This document shows, one piece after another, positions 52,242 to 61,762 of a stretch of DNA of 64,000 nucleotides (its first letter is position 1; every line of letters begins with the position of its first letter). The DNA is from Paenibacillus glycanilyticus NBRC 16618 (GTDB lineage: Bacteria > Bacillota > Bacilli > Paenibacillales > Paenibacillaceae): assembly GCF_004000805.1 (NCBI RefSeq), contig NZ_BILY01000014.1, positions 62,001 through 126,000 on the forward strand, in the 5' to 3' direction. The notes beneath the pieces were generated by a model, which worked only from the letters and a program-made list of their open reading frames with translations, was not told where the DNA came from and searched no databases. The position numbers and the translations under genes are program-made.

Positions 52242-53202
52242 GCCGTTCCTCCTTTTGCCGATCAGCCTTTTGCTTATTCCGCCATTGATATCGCAAAGCG
52301 ATTAATTCCGCGGCAATACTGACCGCAATCTCGTAAGGCCCCTCAGCTCCAATCGATAATCCGATAGGAGCCTTCACGTTAACAGGCGGGGCATCCCCAT
52401 CAAACAGCATGCCAATCCGCGTGGTTGAACCCATTACTCCTATATACTTTGAGTTTGACGTTAATGCCCATTCGATCATTTCCCGGTCGTAACGGAGATG
52501 ATGGCTGCAGACGATAACCGCAGCCTCGGTATCCAGAAGCAGCATTTCTTTGAGCTGCTCCGGCGTGCCGAGATAATGCTCTGCGTCTGGATAAGCAGCC
52601 AGCAAACGCGGACGCCAGTCCGCGACAATAACGTGAAAACTGCTTTGCGTCAAGAGCTGATAGATGGGAACGGCATCCAGACCTGCGCCAAACAGAATAA
52701 CCCGTTGCCTATTCGTTAAATGAAGACTAAACTGCCAATCGTAGCCGGACTGACCGGAAGGGAGCGGTATAACCTCTTCCGCCGAAAGCTCATAACAGAG
52801 CTCTTCTCCCTTCAGCCTGCGCACAAGCTGAACCTCCCTGCCTCTATCGAGCAGATCCAGAGCATCCGTCAGAATGGTCCGAAGCGTTCCTTCTATCGGC
52901 TCAAGAAGCACGCGGATAACTCCGCCGCAGCCAACCGCTTCTCCCCAGATGGGATCGTCGTCCGGGTCCATGTTATATTCCGCAATCTCATACCGGTTTG
53001 TTTCCCAAATGGAGGGAACCCGCTCCAGGAGATCGGATTCGATACAGCCCGGACTAACCGTTCCGACGGTATCACCGCTTAGCGGGAGAAGCATGGCTGC
53101 TCCGGCCTTACGGTATGCGTGCCCCTCAACCCCGATAATGGTTGCCAGGACTGCCGGCTGATCAAGCCGCCGGATCGTTCGCAGGATGTTAATCATGTCC
53201 AT
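52117..53202 (-). CDS. pucA: XdhC/CoxI-type maturation factor (PucA)
   Basis: A 361-residue XdhC-family protein: an N-terminal XdhC/CoxI domain (EGHAYRKAGAAMLL, GCIESDL) followed by a Rossmann domain (RVILFGAGLDAVPIYQLL). The family inserts the molybdenum cofactor into xanthine dehydrogenase. The last 40 or so residues, after KADRQKEERHEP, are read in a different frame over the start of pucB and do not look like the family. The B. subtilis protein is about 30 residues shorter. The ATG at 53202 has AGGAGGGG 6 bases before it. Confidence 0.9.
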   Translation of the reverse strand: MDMINILRTIRRLDQPAVLATIIGVEGHAYRKAGAAMLLPLSGDTVGTVSPGCIESDLLERVPSIWETNRYEIAEYNMDPDDDPIWGEAVGCGGVIRVLLEPIEGTLRTILTDALDLLDRGREVQLVRRLKGEELCYELSAEEVIPLPSGQSGYDWQFSLHLTNRQRVILFGAGLDAVPIYQLLTQSSFHVIVADWRPRLLAAYPDAEHYLGTPEQLKEMLLLDTEAAVIVCSHHLRYDREMIEWALTSNSKYIGVMGSTTRIGMLFDGDAPPVNVKAPIGLSIGAEGPYEIAVSIAAELIALRYQWRNKQKADRQKEERHEPIRNIFGGRTEQPNGQAEAAARAFAGRSARQSGASCSLG

Positions 53203-53238
53203 CGGCAACCCCTCCTGATAGCGTATAGTTTTGCAAAA

Positions 53239-54564
53239 TTAGAGTCTTGCCAACAGCTCCTTCAACGTTCGGTCTGCCTCGCGCAACACGAGCGGCTTAT
53301 CAACCGTCTTCATGATTCTGTTCTCCATTACGAGCTGCCCGTCAATCATCACGGTATCGACATCGCCGCGCGTAGCCGCGTAGACCACTCTGGAATACCA
53401 ATCCGCATCAAATGAAGGATAGACATGGAAGTCCTCCAGATCAAGCAGCTGAAGATCAGCAAGCTTGCCAACCTCGATGCTGCCGATTTTCTCCTCCAGC
53501 CCGAGAACGTGAGCTCCACCCATGGTCGCCATGCGAAGCACGGTCTTTGCGTTCATGACGGTTGGACCATGCTTTACCTTCTGGATAAAAGCCGTAAGCC
53601 GCATCTCCTGGAACATATCCAGATTGTTATTGCAAGGCGCTCCGTCCGCGCCGATGCCGATATCGATCCCTTCCCGCAGCAATTGGGGAACCTGCGCCAC
53701 ACCGGATGCAAGCTTCAGGTTTGAGCCCGGGCAGTGCGTAACCTTTACGCCCCGTTCCTTGATAATCCGCTTTTCCTCTTCATCCAGCCAAATGCTGTGC
53801 GCCAGAATAAGATTCGGACGGGCAAGACCGATATGATCCAGATAAATCACGTTTCGCATGCCGCGTTCGGATTCGACGATCGAGATCTCTTCCCTGTTTT
53901 CCGACGCATGGGTATGTACCTTTACGCCGTATTGCGCGGATAAATCCCTTACGCCAATAAGAAGCTCTTCCGTACAGGAGACAACGAACCGCGGGCAAAA
54001 AGCGTATTCGATCCGTCCGCCGGCAGCTCCGTGCCACTTCTCCAGCAGCTCCACGCTTTCCTTCAGCGACTGCTCCGTCTTCTCCTGAAGCGGAAGCGGA
54101 ACCTCCGTTCCGTAATCCATCATCACCTTGCCGGAGACGGCTCGAATCCCGCTCTCGAGAATCGCCTGGAACGCGGACTCCGTATGATTAACGGTCTCCA
54201 TATCAAGAATGGTCGTTGTGCCGCTTCTAATCAGTTCTCCAATACCCAACAGGGCCGAATAATAGACCGATTCTTCATTATGCGCGGCTTCAAGGGGCCA
54301 GATCCGCTGTCTCAGCCAGTCAATCAGCTCCAGATCATCCGCTCTTCCGCGGAATAGAGTCTGGCACAGGTGAATGTGCGTTTGAATGAAGCCGGGCAGC
54401 AGCACCTTGCCTCCGGCATCGATGACGCGGTCAACCTCATTTTCCTGAATATTCGGACCAATCTGAGCGATCTTGTTGTCTTTTACAAGCACATCGCCAA
54501 TTAAAATATCATCTGATGCATTCATCGTCATAATGACGGCATTTCGGATCAAAGTCGAACTCAT
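53239..54564 (-). CDS. Amidohydrolase, likely guanine or aminopurine deaminase (TrzA/AtzA superfamily)
   Basis: A 441-residue zinc amidohydrolase. The metal motif is TQTHIHLCQ-like (IQTHIHLCQTLFRG), with HTHASEN, AHSIWL and the Asp in GADGAPCNNN. It is related to guanine deaminase, S-adenosylhomocysteine deaminase and 8-oxoguanine deaminase. Placement between pucR and pucA makes guanine, or another aminopurine, the likely substrate, which would feed xanthine into XDH. Firmicutes usually use a different (CDA-fold) GuaD, so this would be a functional analogue. Confidence 0.85.
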   Translation of the reverse strand: MSSTLIRNAVIMTMNASDDILIGDVLVKDNKIAQIGPNIQENEVDRVIDAGGKVLLPGFIQTHIHLCQTLFRGRADDLELIDWLRQRIWPLEAAHNEESVYYSALLGIGELIRSGTTTILDMETVNHTESAFQAILESGIRAVSGKVMMDYGTEVPLPLQEKTEQSLKESVELLEKWHGAAGGRIEYAFCPRFVVSCTEELLIGVRDLSAQYGVKVHTHASENREEISIVESERGMRNVIYLDHIGLARPNLILAHSIWLDEEEKRIIKERGVKVTHCPGSNLKLASGVAQVPQLLREGIDIGIGADGAPCNNNLDMFQEMRLTAFIQKVKHGPTVMNAKTVLRMATMGGAHVLGLEEKIGSIEVGKLADLQLLDLEDFHVYPSFDADWYSRVVYAATRGDVDTVMIDGQLVMENRIMKTVDKPLVLREADRTLKELLARL

Positions 54565-54609
54565 ATGTTCCGCTCCTTTGTTGTAGCACAGTGGATTGAT
54601 AATAGCTGA

Positions 54610-56196
54610 TTATGATTGTTCGTTAATTAACAGCTTGCGGAACAAGAACGCGATTTTGAGCCTGAGAAGATCATTCATTTTCTTGAAGTCCACCCCTAAT
54701 ATTTCGCTCAGCTTCTCGATCCGGTAAGTTGCCGTGTTGCGGTGAATATACAGCTTCTTCGCTGTTTCGTTTAACTGGCCATCCTGCTCCAAATAAGTCT
54801 CTAGCGTGCGAAGCATTTCGCTTGCGTAATCCGGGTCCTTGTTTACAAGTCCGCCCAGCCAGCGGTTGCAGAAGGCCTCCATCCGGTCCTTCGATACATG
54901 CTCGAACACGATTGCCAAATCCATTGTATCAAAGGAAGTAATAGATTGCCCGACTCCCCATTCGGTAGCAAGCCTTTGGGTCTGTCTGCACTCGTCAAAA
55001 GCTTCGTAAAGCTGATCTGCCCGTTTTTTCCGGCAGCTGACCGCCGCCCGGGGACTCTCGCCGCACTCCCGCTGAATAGATGCGAAGCATGCGTTTAACG
55101 CGGACATAAGACTACCTTCCGCTTGCCCTTCAGGCTCGGGAAAAACGGATAAAAGCCCCTCTTCCATTACAATATGCATGCCTTTCCATTCTTGAAGTTT
55201 CGCGTGGCTTAAAAAATCCGATTTCAGCTTCTCGAGCTTCTCAGTCCGTTGCAGCGCGGAAGCATGAGCAATATCGCTGAGTACGCAGACATAATGGCTT
55301 TGAAAAACCTCGAGCTCCCAGCGATCCGCATATTCGACAACCTTATCGATCGGCAATCCGTTTCTCAAATAGCGTTTGATCAGTACGCCAAAATCCTTTT
55401 GCACGGATAACTCGAAATAATCCTCGTAATTAAAATTCATTTGATAGGATAATAGCTCCGCCGCTTGCAAATAGAGACTTTCTTCAATAGTTGAGAGAAA
55501 TAGCTGCGGGTTAAAAAACAGAACAAATCCCGTACAGCGGGATTGCTTCATAAGCGGAATTCGGAAAGCCTGCCACTGCTTGCTCTTCATCCATTTCTGC
55601 TGTTGCGGCCATGGCCAGCTGCCGGTTAATTCCGTATCAGCCACCTGCGAGCTGTTGTATACGATCTGTCCCCTTGAGCCAACAATCGCCATCGGGAATC
55701 CGATAATATCCGCTACCGCATCAAACAATTCGTTAATATGATCCGTCTTGAGAGCCATCCGCATCAGCCGGACCTGCTTGTCGAAAATATCCTGCAGCAC
55801 GCCGGTATTGCGCCTGAGCTCTTCCTTGAACAAGCCGCTCATCTGATCGGAGAACGTGAATTGATAAGGAAGCTCTATAAGAGGAAACCCCAGTTCATTG
55901 GCGAAAGCAATCAACTGTTCGGGGATCGCGTCCCAGAATCGGCCTAGCTTGATCCCGAGGCCCGACGAGCCGCGCTGGTTCAACTTAACTAGCAGCTCCG
56001 TCGCATCCTGAGGATGGTCCTTGATCAGGTAGGCGGTCGTAAACAACATTTCCCCTTCCTTGATCCAGTCGGTAATATCCGGAGCATCCATCACATTGAC
56101 GGATCTCACGATCCGATTGCGCCCTGCCGTTCCGGCAACCAGTTTCCCTTCCGATAAAGGAAAAACGTTCAGCGCCTGTTCCACTGTCAAATGCAT
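54610..56196 (-). CDS. pucR: Purine catabolism regulator PucR
   Basis: A 528-residue regulator. The N-terminal PucR domain spans about 1-125 (LTVEQALNVFPLSEGKLVAG, then SVNVMDAPDITDWIKEGEML). A middle domain follows, and a C-terminal PucR-type helix-turn-helix (QLNETAKKLYIHRNTATYRI, about 487-506) ends it. In Bacillus PucR activates the puc genes when allantoin, allantoate or ureidoglycolate is present and preferred nitrogen is absent. It heads the gene block it probably controls. The ATG at 56196 has GGAGG 8 bases before it. Confidence 0.95.
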   Translation of the reverse strand: MHLTVEQALNVFPLSEGKLVAGTAGRNRIVRSVNVMDAPDITDWIKEGEMLFTTAYLIKDHPQDATELLVKLNQRGSSGLGIKLGRFWDAIPEQLIAFANELGFPLIELPYQFTFSDQMSGLFKEELRRNTGVLQDIFDKQVRLMRMALKTDHINELFDAVADIIGFPMAIVGSRGQIVYNSSQVADTELTGSWPWPQQQKWMKSKQWQAFRIPLMKQSRCTGFVLFFNPQLFLSTIEESLYLQAAELLSYQMNFNYEDYFELSVQKDFGVLIKRYLRNGLPIDKVVEYADRWELEVFQSHYVCVLSDIAHASALQRTEKLEKLKSDFLSHAKLQEWKGMHIVMEEGLLSVFPEPEGQAEGSLMSALNACFASIQRECGESPRAAVSCRKKRADQLYEAFDECRQTQRLATEWGVGQSITSFDTMDLAIVFEHVSKDRMEAFCNRWLGGLVNKDPDYASEMLRTLETYLEQDGQLNETAKKLYIHRNTATYRIEKLSEILGVDFKKMNDLLRLKIAFLFRKLLINEQS

Positions 56197-56234
56197 AGCG
56201 CGCACCTCCGATCACCTTGTAAACACATTTATCG

Positions 56235-56251
56235 TGTTATTTTATATAACA
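56235..56251 (-). promoter_or_regulatory. Inverted repeat upstream of pucR
   Basis: TGTTAT / ATAACA with a 5-base AT spacer lies about 40 bases before the pucR start codon, at the likely promoter. Confidence 0.4.
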
Positions 56252-56296
56252 TCATAAATCAGAGATTTCCTTTTATCAATAGTTATGTAAATATAA

Positions 56297-56309
56297 TTAA
56301 CCATATAAA
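56297..56309 (-). promoter_or_regulatory. Candidate PucR box
   Basis: Read on the minus strand, TTTATATGGTTAA agrees with the Bacillus PucR box WWWCNTTGGTTAA at 11 of 13 positions, including the whole GGTTAA end. It lies about 100 bases upstream of pucR. The consensus is from B. subtilis and was recalled, not searched. Confidence 0.5.
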
Positions 56310-56407
56310 CTCTTAATCTCGACATTCAAACTCTATATCCTCTTATATCATCTTATATTCTGGCTGCACTCTTTTAAATCTAACATATATATAACGCATC
56401 AGAACGC

Positions 56408-56451
56408 AAAAAATGCCGATAAAAGCAAATTTGCTCTTATCGGCATTTTTT
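56408..56451. terminator. Bidirectional-looking terminator of the secreted stalk protein gene
   Basis: A perfect 15-base stem, AAAAAATGCCGATAA / TTATCGGCATTTTTT, with an inner AGCAAATTTGCT palindrome as the loop. Confidence 0.9.
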
Positions 56452-56462
56452 CTTACCTACAA

Positions 56463-58424
56463 TTATTGTTTAACTTCCGGCAATGGCAGGAACAGAAGGT
56501 TGATCGGCAGGTTGCTGCCGGATGCCGGCGTAAATACGATCGATACCGATTCTTCGGTATCTCCCGTCCGGTAAAGGACGCCTGCTTCGTTCGCATTGCT
56601 CAGAATGGTCGTATTTGTTGCGTAGACCAGCTTATTGTTGATCAAGAACGCGCCGCCGTAATGACCGCCGCGCGGATTCAAGGCAATAAGCGTGTGCGGT
56701 TTTACATGCCACAGATTCAGAACGTACAATGCTCCGTTGTTGCCGTCATTGGACATCACGTCCCCTGTCAATACATCGAAACCGGACAAGCGGGTATCCA
56801 CTACTTTGTCGGCCAGGATCATGCGCGAAGGAACATCGCCAATGGTCTGCAGAACGTTAATGCTGCGGTTCGCTTGTTCGAAAGTACCGCGTACGTGTTT
56901 GCCGTCGCGCGGCAGGATCGGAAGCTGCGGAAGCGCCTGCAGCACGTCTTTGCTTGCGTCTACCACGATCACGCTGAATTTGATTGGCGCGGAAGTGGTT
57001 ACATCCGCATACAGCGTAATGACGCGGCCGTTGACAACTTCTTTGCTGCTTAACGGGCTAAGTACAACACGGCTTTGTCCCGCGGGAATGGTTGTTACCG
57101 TTCCAACCGGGTTAACGGTTCTCGACAGCAGGTAGTTCGCCGTAGCGGCTTTGCCTGCCTGGGTTACGTAAGGAGCCGGACCGCCAAGACCGATACGCTC
57201 ATCGGTTACGGTAGCCGCCGTGGAGTTTTCGTTGGTTGCTACGATATAAACCTTAACCGGATTAGGACGGTTGTTCTGATTGTGGATCAAGAAACGGACA
57301 TTGCCGTTTGCGGTATCCTGGTAGTAAATCCCCTCGTCGTTAATCATCTCGGGGCTGTTGCTGCGGATAAACGTTTGCTGACCGTTCGAGACAACGGTGT
57401 AAGGCTGCGTAGGAAGCTTAAGTACGCTTGCGCCGTCAATCGTGAATTTCTCGCCTTGATCCATGTATAGCTGGTCGAACTCCTGCTTCGTATACAGCGT
57501 ATCATTCGTAATCGTAACCGTCTGGGAGAATTCGCTTGTAAGGCCATGCGCATCCGTTACCTTCAACGTTACCGTCTGTTCGCCTGGTTCGAAGAAAGCC
57601 TTAGCGTTATTAACCCACTCGCGTTTAGTAATCTTGTTCTCGTCATCGGTGCTGATATCATTGTATTGAATAAGTTCGCCCATTTTATAATAAGACTTGT
57701 CCGTTGCAAAACGCGCTTCCGGCGGAAGATTCGGCGGAAGTACGTTAATCGTCACCGAATACGGATCGCTCCAGACACCGTTTGCATCTTGAACCCATTT
57801 GGTTACCGTATAAGATCCTGCTGCCTCGAATACGGTTTGTTTGCCTTCCCAACGCTCGTTAACGATGGCGGCACCGCTTGGCGAATACGACATATCGCCA
57901 TAGGTCACTTCGGTTTGGCCGGCATATACAACGCCGGATGCAATGTTAAACTTGGCTACCGGCTTAGTTGTCCAAGTCAAGACAATCTTCTTCTGTGCCG
58001 GAATCGTAGACAATGTCATTCCGAACGGCTGAAGCACCGAGCGGAGCGGGATCATCAGGCTTCCGTTTTGTACAAAAGGCGCGCCCGTAAACGTTGCGCG
58101 AGTACCATTTACCGTATAGGAGGATTTGCCCGCCGCATAACGGAGTTCGTTTGTTGCGCTGCGAAGGACATATTCCTTCTTGTTCGCATCGTACAGCACG
58201 GATCCCCCGAGTCTGCCTGCGATGGCAGTAGCGGAAATATAAGTCGTGCCTTTCAATTCGGTAAGCGGCTGAGCAGCCATGTAAAGCTTGCCGTTATGGT
58301 ACATTTGCTTTGTTTTTTGAAGAAGAATTAATTGATTCTGACCGTTGGAAGCGCCTTGCGCCGCTATAGGAATAGCAAACAGCATCAATGCGGCAAGGAC
58401 AACTAAGCTGACTTTCTTAAACAT
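56463..58424 (-). CDS. Secreted protein with copper amine oxidase N-terminal (stalk) domain
   Basis: A 653-residue exported protein. A signal peptide (MFKKVSLVVLAALMLFAIPI, then AAQGAS) leads into a Cu-amine-oxidase-N1-like region (about 30-165, with MIPLRSVLQPFGM), an immunoglobulin/PKD-like section (EWVNNAKAFFEPGEQTVTLK) and an unassigned C-terminal half. This domain is common on Paenibacillus secreted or surface proteins and is not itself an oxidase. The ATG at 58424 follows AAAGGAG; a longer frame is not supported. Role unknown, likely cell-envelope. Confidence 0.85.
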   Translation of the reverse strand: MFKKVSLVVLAALMLFAIPIAAQGASNGQNQLILLQKTKQMYHNGKLYMAAQPLTELKGTTYISATAIAGRLGGSVLYDANKKEYVLRSATNELRYAAGKSSYTVNGTRATFTGAPFVQNGSLMIPLRSVLQPFGMTLSTIPAQKKIVLTWTTKPVAKFNIASGVVYAGQTEVTYGDMSYSPSGAAIVNERWEGKQTVFEAAGSYTVTKWVQDANGVWSDPYSVTINVLPPNLPPEARFATDKSYYKMGELIQYNDISTDDENKITKREWVNNAKAFFEPGEQTVTLKVTDAHGLTSEFSQTVTITNDTLYTKQEFDQLYMDQGEKFTIDGASVLKLPTQPYTVVSNGQQTFIRSNSPEMINDEGIYYQDTANGNVRFLIHNQNNRPNPVKVYIVATNENSTAATVTDERIGLGGPAPYVTQAGKAATANYLLSRTVNPVGTVTTIPAGQSRVVLSPLSSKEVVNGRVITLYADVTTSAPIKFSVIVVDASKDVLQALPQLPILPRDGKHVRGTFEQANRSINVLQTIGDVPSRMILADKVVDTRLSGFDVLTGDVMSNDGNNGALYVLNLWHVKPHTLIALNPRGGHYGGAFLINNKLVYATNTTILSNANEAGVLYRTGDTEESVSIVFTPASGSNLPINLLFLPLPEVKQ

Positions 58425-58505
58425 TGGATTCTCCTTTTCTCTTTGGGATGGTTTGAACAGACATAGATTAAACGCATCCCAGAGCAAAAGGTTGCACCAA
58501 ACCGC

Positions 58506-59489
58506 CTACTTTTTTAAGGCTCCCGCAATATGTTCAAAGATAAGATTGCGAGATTTGACCGCTTCGTTTCGTCCCGCCAGTGCTTTTCGCAGCACAATAA
58601 CCAGTCGTTCTTCAGGCGCAACAAGCAAATATTGACCGCCGTGCCCAAACGCGAAATAGCAGTCAAACGCTCCGTTATGCTCGGCTGGCGACTGCCACCA
58701 GTGGTACCCGTAAGCCCCGTAAATCGGCGGCTCATAGTGAAGAAGTCCTCTATGGTGCCGCTTTGTCGACTCCTGTACCCATGAAGCTGGAATCAGCCTC
58801 TCACCGAACCAATCGCCTTCTCTTAAATGCAAAAGTCCCAGCTTTGCCAAGTCTCTTCCGAATAATTGAAGACCGGTGCCTCCTTCGTTAATCCCTTTAT
58901 GCGAGGTCCATATCGCTTGGCGGAAGCCCATTGGCCGGAAGAGCCTGCTTGTGGCGTAGTCAAGCGCGCTTTGGCCCGTAGCTGCCGTCAGAATAGCGGA
59001 TAAAAGATGGGAGCCGCCCGAATTGTAGAGATAGGCGTTACCCGGTTCGCTTATCATGGATCTTTCAAGTACAAACCGGATAGGGTCAGGAGCTTTTTTC
59101 ATCGCTTTATAAGGCTTATCGAAGTCCGGCCAATCCCAACCGGACGTCATCGTCAGCAAATGCTTGATTTGAATGGAGGAGTCTGCCGCTCCTTCGAAAT
59201 AATCCGAAACAGGCTGGTCTACGCTATGGATATAACCATCCTCGATGGCAACTCCGATAAGCGCGGACAACACGCTTTTGGTACAGGATAAGAGCGGCCC
59301 AACCGAATCTTCGCCCTTCGCATGCCACTCCCAGGCTATCGCGTCATCTCGCATAATAATGATGGAAGTCATTTTCCATGGCTCCAGCCATTCCTTCATC
59401 CGTTCCAGCTTCGATTCATCCAGACCTGCAACGGATGGCTCAACGATACGTAAATAAGGATCATCGATTAAAGTTGTCATGCCATTCAT
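58506..59489 (-). CDS. Serine hydrolase (beta-lactamase/class C esterase family)
   Basis: A 327-residue protein with the penicillin-binding-like active site: SxxK as SCTK (about 88-91) and YxN as YNSGGSHLL. It has no signal peptide, so it is probably a cytoplasmic esterase or peptidase rather than a beta-lactamase. Start choice is uncertain: AGAAAGG is 3 bases before the first ATG (59489) and 12 before an ATG three codons in. Confidence 0.85.
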   Translation of the reverse strand: MNGMTTLIDDPYLRIVEPSVAGLDESKLERMKEWLEPWKMTSIIIMRDDAIAWEWHAKGEDSVGPLLSCTKSVLSALIGVAIEDGYIHSVDQPVSDYFEGAADSSIQIKHLLTMTSGWDWPDFDKPYKAMKKAPDPIRFVLERSMISEPGNAYLYNSGGSHLLSAILTAATGQSALDYATSRLFRPMGFRQAIWTSHKGINEGGTGLQLFGRDLAKLGLLHLREGDWFGERLIPASWVQESTKRHHRGLLHYEPPIYGAYGYHWWQSPAEHNGAFDCYFAFGHGGQYLLVAPEERLVIVLRKALAGRNEAVKSRNLIFEHIAGALKK

Positions 59490-59503
59490 CAGCCTTTCTG
59501 GTT

Positions 59504-60919
59504 CTAAGAGGATGCATCCGCAGCATCCGGTGCTGCATGGCTGCCTTCTGTGCCGGCTTTTGGCAGCATAAACATAGACAGCAGCGCCACGACCGACATG
59601 ACGCCCAGGATCATAAAGATCCGGTGAAGGCTATGCTCCAGCTTAAGCGCATCAATCGCTTCCGTATTCCCGGTGTTAAGGAGCAGTCCAAACATGGCTA
59701 TCCCCACCGTCTGTCCAAGCGTGCGGATGAAGTTGTTGCTCCCCACCGCCGCTCCGCGCAGCTCCCAGCTGACAGCCGAGGTTACCGCGACGGTAAAGCT
59801 TGTTAACGATAAACCGAACGACAAGCCGGATAAGCATGTATAAACCATAAACAGCACGATGGAGGTGTGGGCGTTCATAAGCATGAAGCCGGCGCTTCCG
59901 GCTATGAGAAAGAGCGAGCCCGTTACCGCGATGCGGCGCATGCCATACTTGGCAATAAAATTACCGGCTAGAATAGCTCCAAGCGGCCAACCTATGGACA
60001 GCGGGATCATGGCCATGCCGGAGTATGTCGCGCTTTCGCCAAGTACGCCTTGAATCCACAGCGGAAGATAAAAGATCGCAACCACATTGATTACGCATAT
60101 TAGAAAGCTGATTGCGTTCACCGCGCTTATCGTCCGGATTTTAAAAATCTGCAGCGGAATAATCGGCTCGCGCGACCGCTTTTCAATATAGTAGAACAAT
60201 GTCAGCAGGATCACCGCGGATGCCAGAAGCAGGATGATTTCGGTTATGGATTGAGAGGCATCCGGCTCACGGAGAATCGTCAGTGCGTACAGGAAAGCGA
60301 ACATCCCTGCCGCAAAAGAAGCGATACCGGGATAATCAATATGCCGATTCTGCTTCACGGACACTTCTTTCATCGACACCATCAGAAGCATTAGCGCGAC
60401 GATGCCGAACGGAAGATTCATATAAAAGATGGCCCGCCAGGACACGTAGTCAACAAGCAAGCCGCCGGCTAGAGGTCCCGTGATGCCGGCGATGCCCCAA
60501 ATACTCGACATCCAGCCCTGGACTTTAGCCCGTTGCTCGAAAGGGTATAAGTCGCCGATAATGGTGTAAGGAATCGTGGTCAACGCCCCCGCTCCAAGCC
60601 CTTGAACCGCCCGGAAAGCAATCAGCTGCGGCATGGAGACGGCAAGTCCGGACAGCATGGAGCCCAGAAGGAAAATACCCGCTCCGGCGATAAACATTTT
60701 TTTGCGACCGAAGAGATCGGACAGTTTGCCGTATATCGGAGTCGTGATCACCGTGGCAAGCAGATAAATCGAGATAATCCAGCTGTATTGCTGGATCCCG
60801 TGCAATTCACCGGTAATGCTCGGCATAGCCGTACTTACAATGGTTCCTTCTACGGCCGCAAGGAAGGTCGCAACATACAAGGCAACGGTTACGGTACGTC
60901 TATTGGTTGTTGTACTCAT
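59504..60919 (-). CDS. MFS multidrug efflux transporter, DHA2/QacA type
   Basis: A 471-residue transporter with about 14 membrane helices. Motif D1-like EGTIVSTAMPSI (helix 1), motif A YGKLSDLFGRKK, and motif C GITGPLAGGLL are present. It exports drugs or lipophilic cations using protons. It lies just upstream of the serine hydrolase gene (14 bases), so the two may be one transcript. Confidence 0.92.
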   Translation of the reverse strand: MSTTTNRRTVTVALYVATFLAAVEGTIVSTAMPSITGELHGIQQYSWIISIYLLATVITTPIYGKLSDLFGRKKMFIAGAGIFLLGSMLSGLAVSMPQLIAFRAVQGLGAGALTTIPYTIIGDLYPFEQRAKVQGWMSSIWGIAGITGPLAGGLLVDYVSWRAIFYMNLPFGIVALMLLMVSMKEVSVKQNRHIDYPGIASFAAGMFAFLYALTILREPDASQSITEIILLLASAVILLTLFYYIEKRSREPIIPLQIFKIRTISAVNAISFLICVINVVAIFYLPLWIQGVLGESATYSGMAMIPLSIGWPLGAILAGNFIAKYGMRRIAVTGSLFLIAGSAGFMLMNAHTSIVLFMVYTCLSGLSFGLSLTSFTVAVTSAVSWELRGAAVGSNNFIRTLGQTVGIAMFGLLLNTGNTEAIDALKLEHSLHRIFMILGVMSVVALLSMFMLPKAGTEGSHAAPDAADASS

Positions 60920-61114
60920 TATTTCTCCTTTCCGTACGTCTTATGACTTGGTAAAAATGCGAAACACTCTATTATGATACTTGTTCAGGGAAAAGAGCAA
61001 TGCTTTTTGCGGTTTTTGGCAAAGAACACAACCATTTCGACCTATCGGAAAGCCTTGTTTTATGTTAGCTTTATAAAAGCGCCTTTTTAATCAAATACGT
61101 TGATGATGTAAGGG

Positions 61115-61753
61115 ATGAATAAACAAATGGGATATGATTATTTAGTATCCGTCATTGATCAGTTCGGCTACGTCTCGCTTTTTCTGGTACTGTGCCTTGG
61201 CTTAATCGGGCTTCCCGTTCCGAACGAAGTTGTCGTTATGACGGGCGGCGCATTTGTTGCTTCGGGTCTGTTAAGTCCCGTGCCGGCTTATCTGATGGTA
61301 TTCCTTGGAATATGCTCGGCGATGACTTTTAATTACTCGATCGGCCGGTTCGCGGGCAGTAAAGTGTTCGACTGGTTCATGAGAAAAAAGAACATGGATA
61401 AATTCATACATCAAGCTCAAAACATGAGCGAAAAGTACGGCGGCTTTGCGCTAAGCATCGGCCTTATTCTTCCCGTGCTGCGGCATGTGATGCCGTTTGT
61501 CGGGGGAACCAACAAGATGACTTTTAGACGTTTTGCGTTATTTGCCTATCCAAGCGCGTTTGTATGGACGCTTATCTATTTTATCCTTGGTACGTTCGTC
61601 GGTGACCGGGTGCAAGCGATTGGCGACTCGATTGCCGATAACGGCATGATTGTCGTCTACGCCCTGATTGCTGTTGCGGCAGGCGCGGCAGCCTGGCTTT
61701 ACATTCGCAATCGCACGGCGAAGAAGAACGATAAGGCCGAGCGGCCGATGTGA
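61115..61753 (+). CDS. DedA family membrane protein
   Basis: A 212-residue DedA (SNARE-associated/VTT domain) protein with about five to six membrane segments. It carries GLPVPNEVVVMTGGAF, the FNYSIGRFAG stretch and LPVLRHVMPFVGG, the re-entrant-loop motif of DedA/DUF368-like flippases. The family moves phosphatidylethanolamine or undecaprenyl phosphate across the membrane. A second start is possible at the ATG four codons in (61127). AAGGG directly touches the first ATG. Confidence 0.88.
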   Translation: MNKQMGYDYLVSVIDQFGYVSLFLVLCLGLIGLPVPNEVVVMTGGAFVASGLLSPVPAYLMVFLGICSAMTFNYSIGRFAGSKVFDWFMRKKNMDKFIHQAQNMSEKYGGFALSIGLILPVLRHVMPFVGGTNKMTFRRFALFAYPSAFVWTLIYFILGTFVGDRVQAIGDSIADNGMIVVYALIAVAAGAAAWLYIRNRTAKKNDKAERPM

Positions 61754-61762
61754 TGAAATCTT

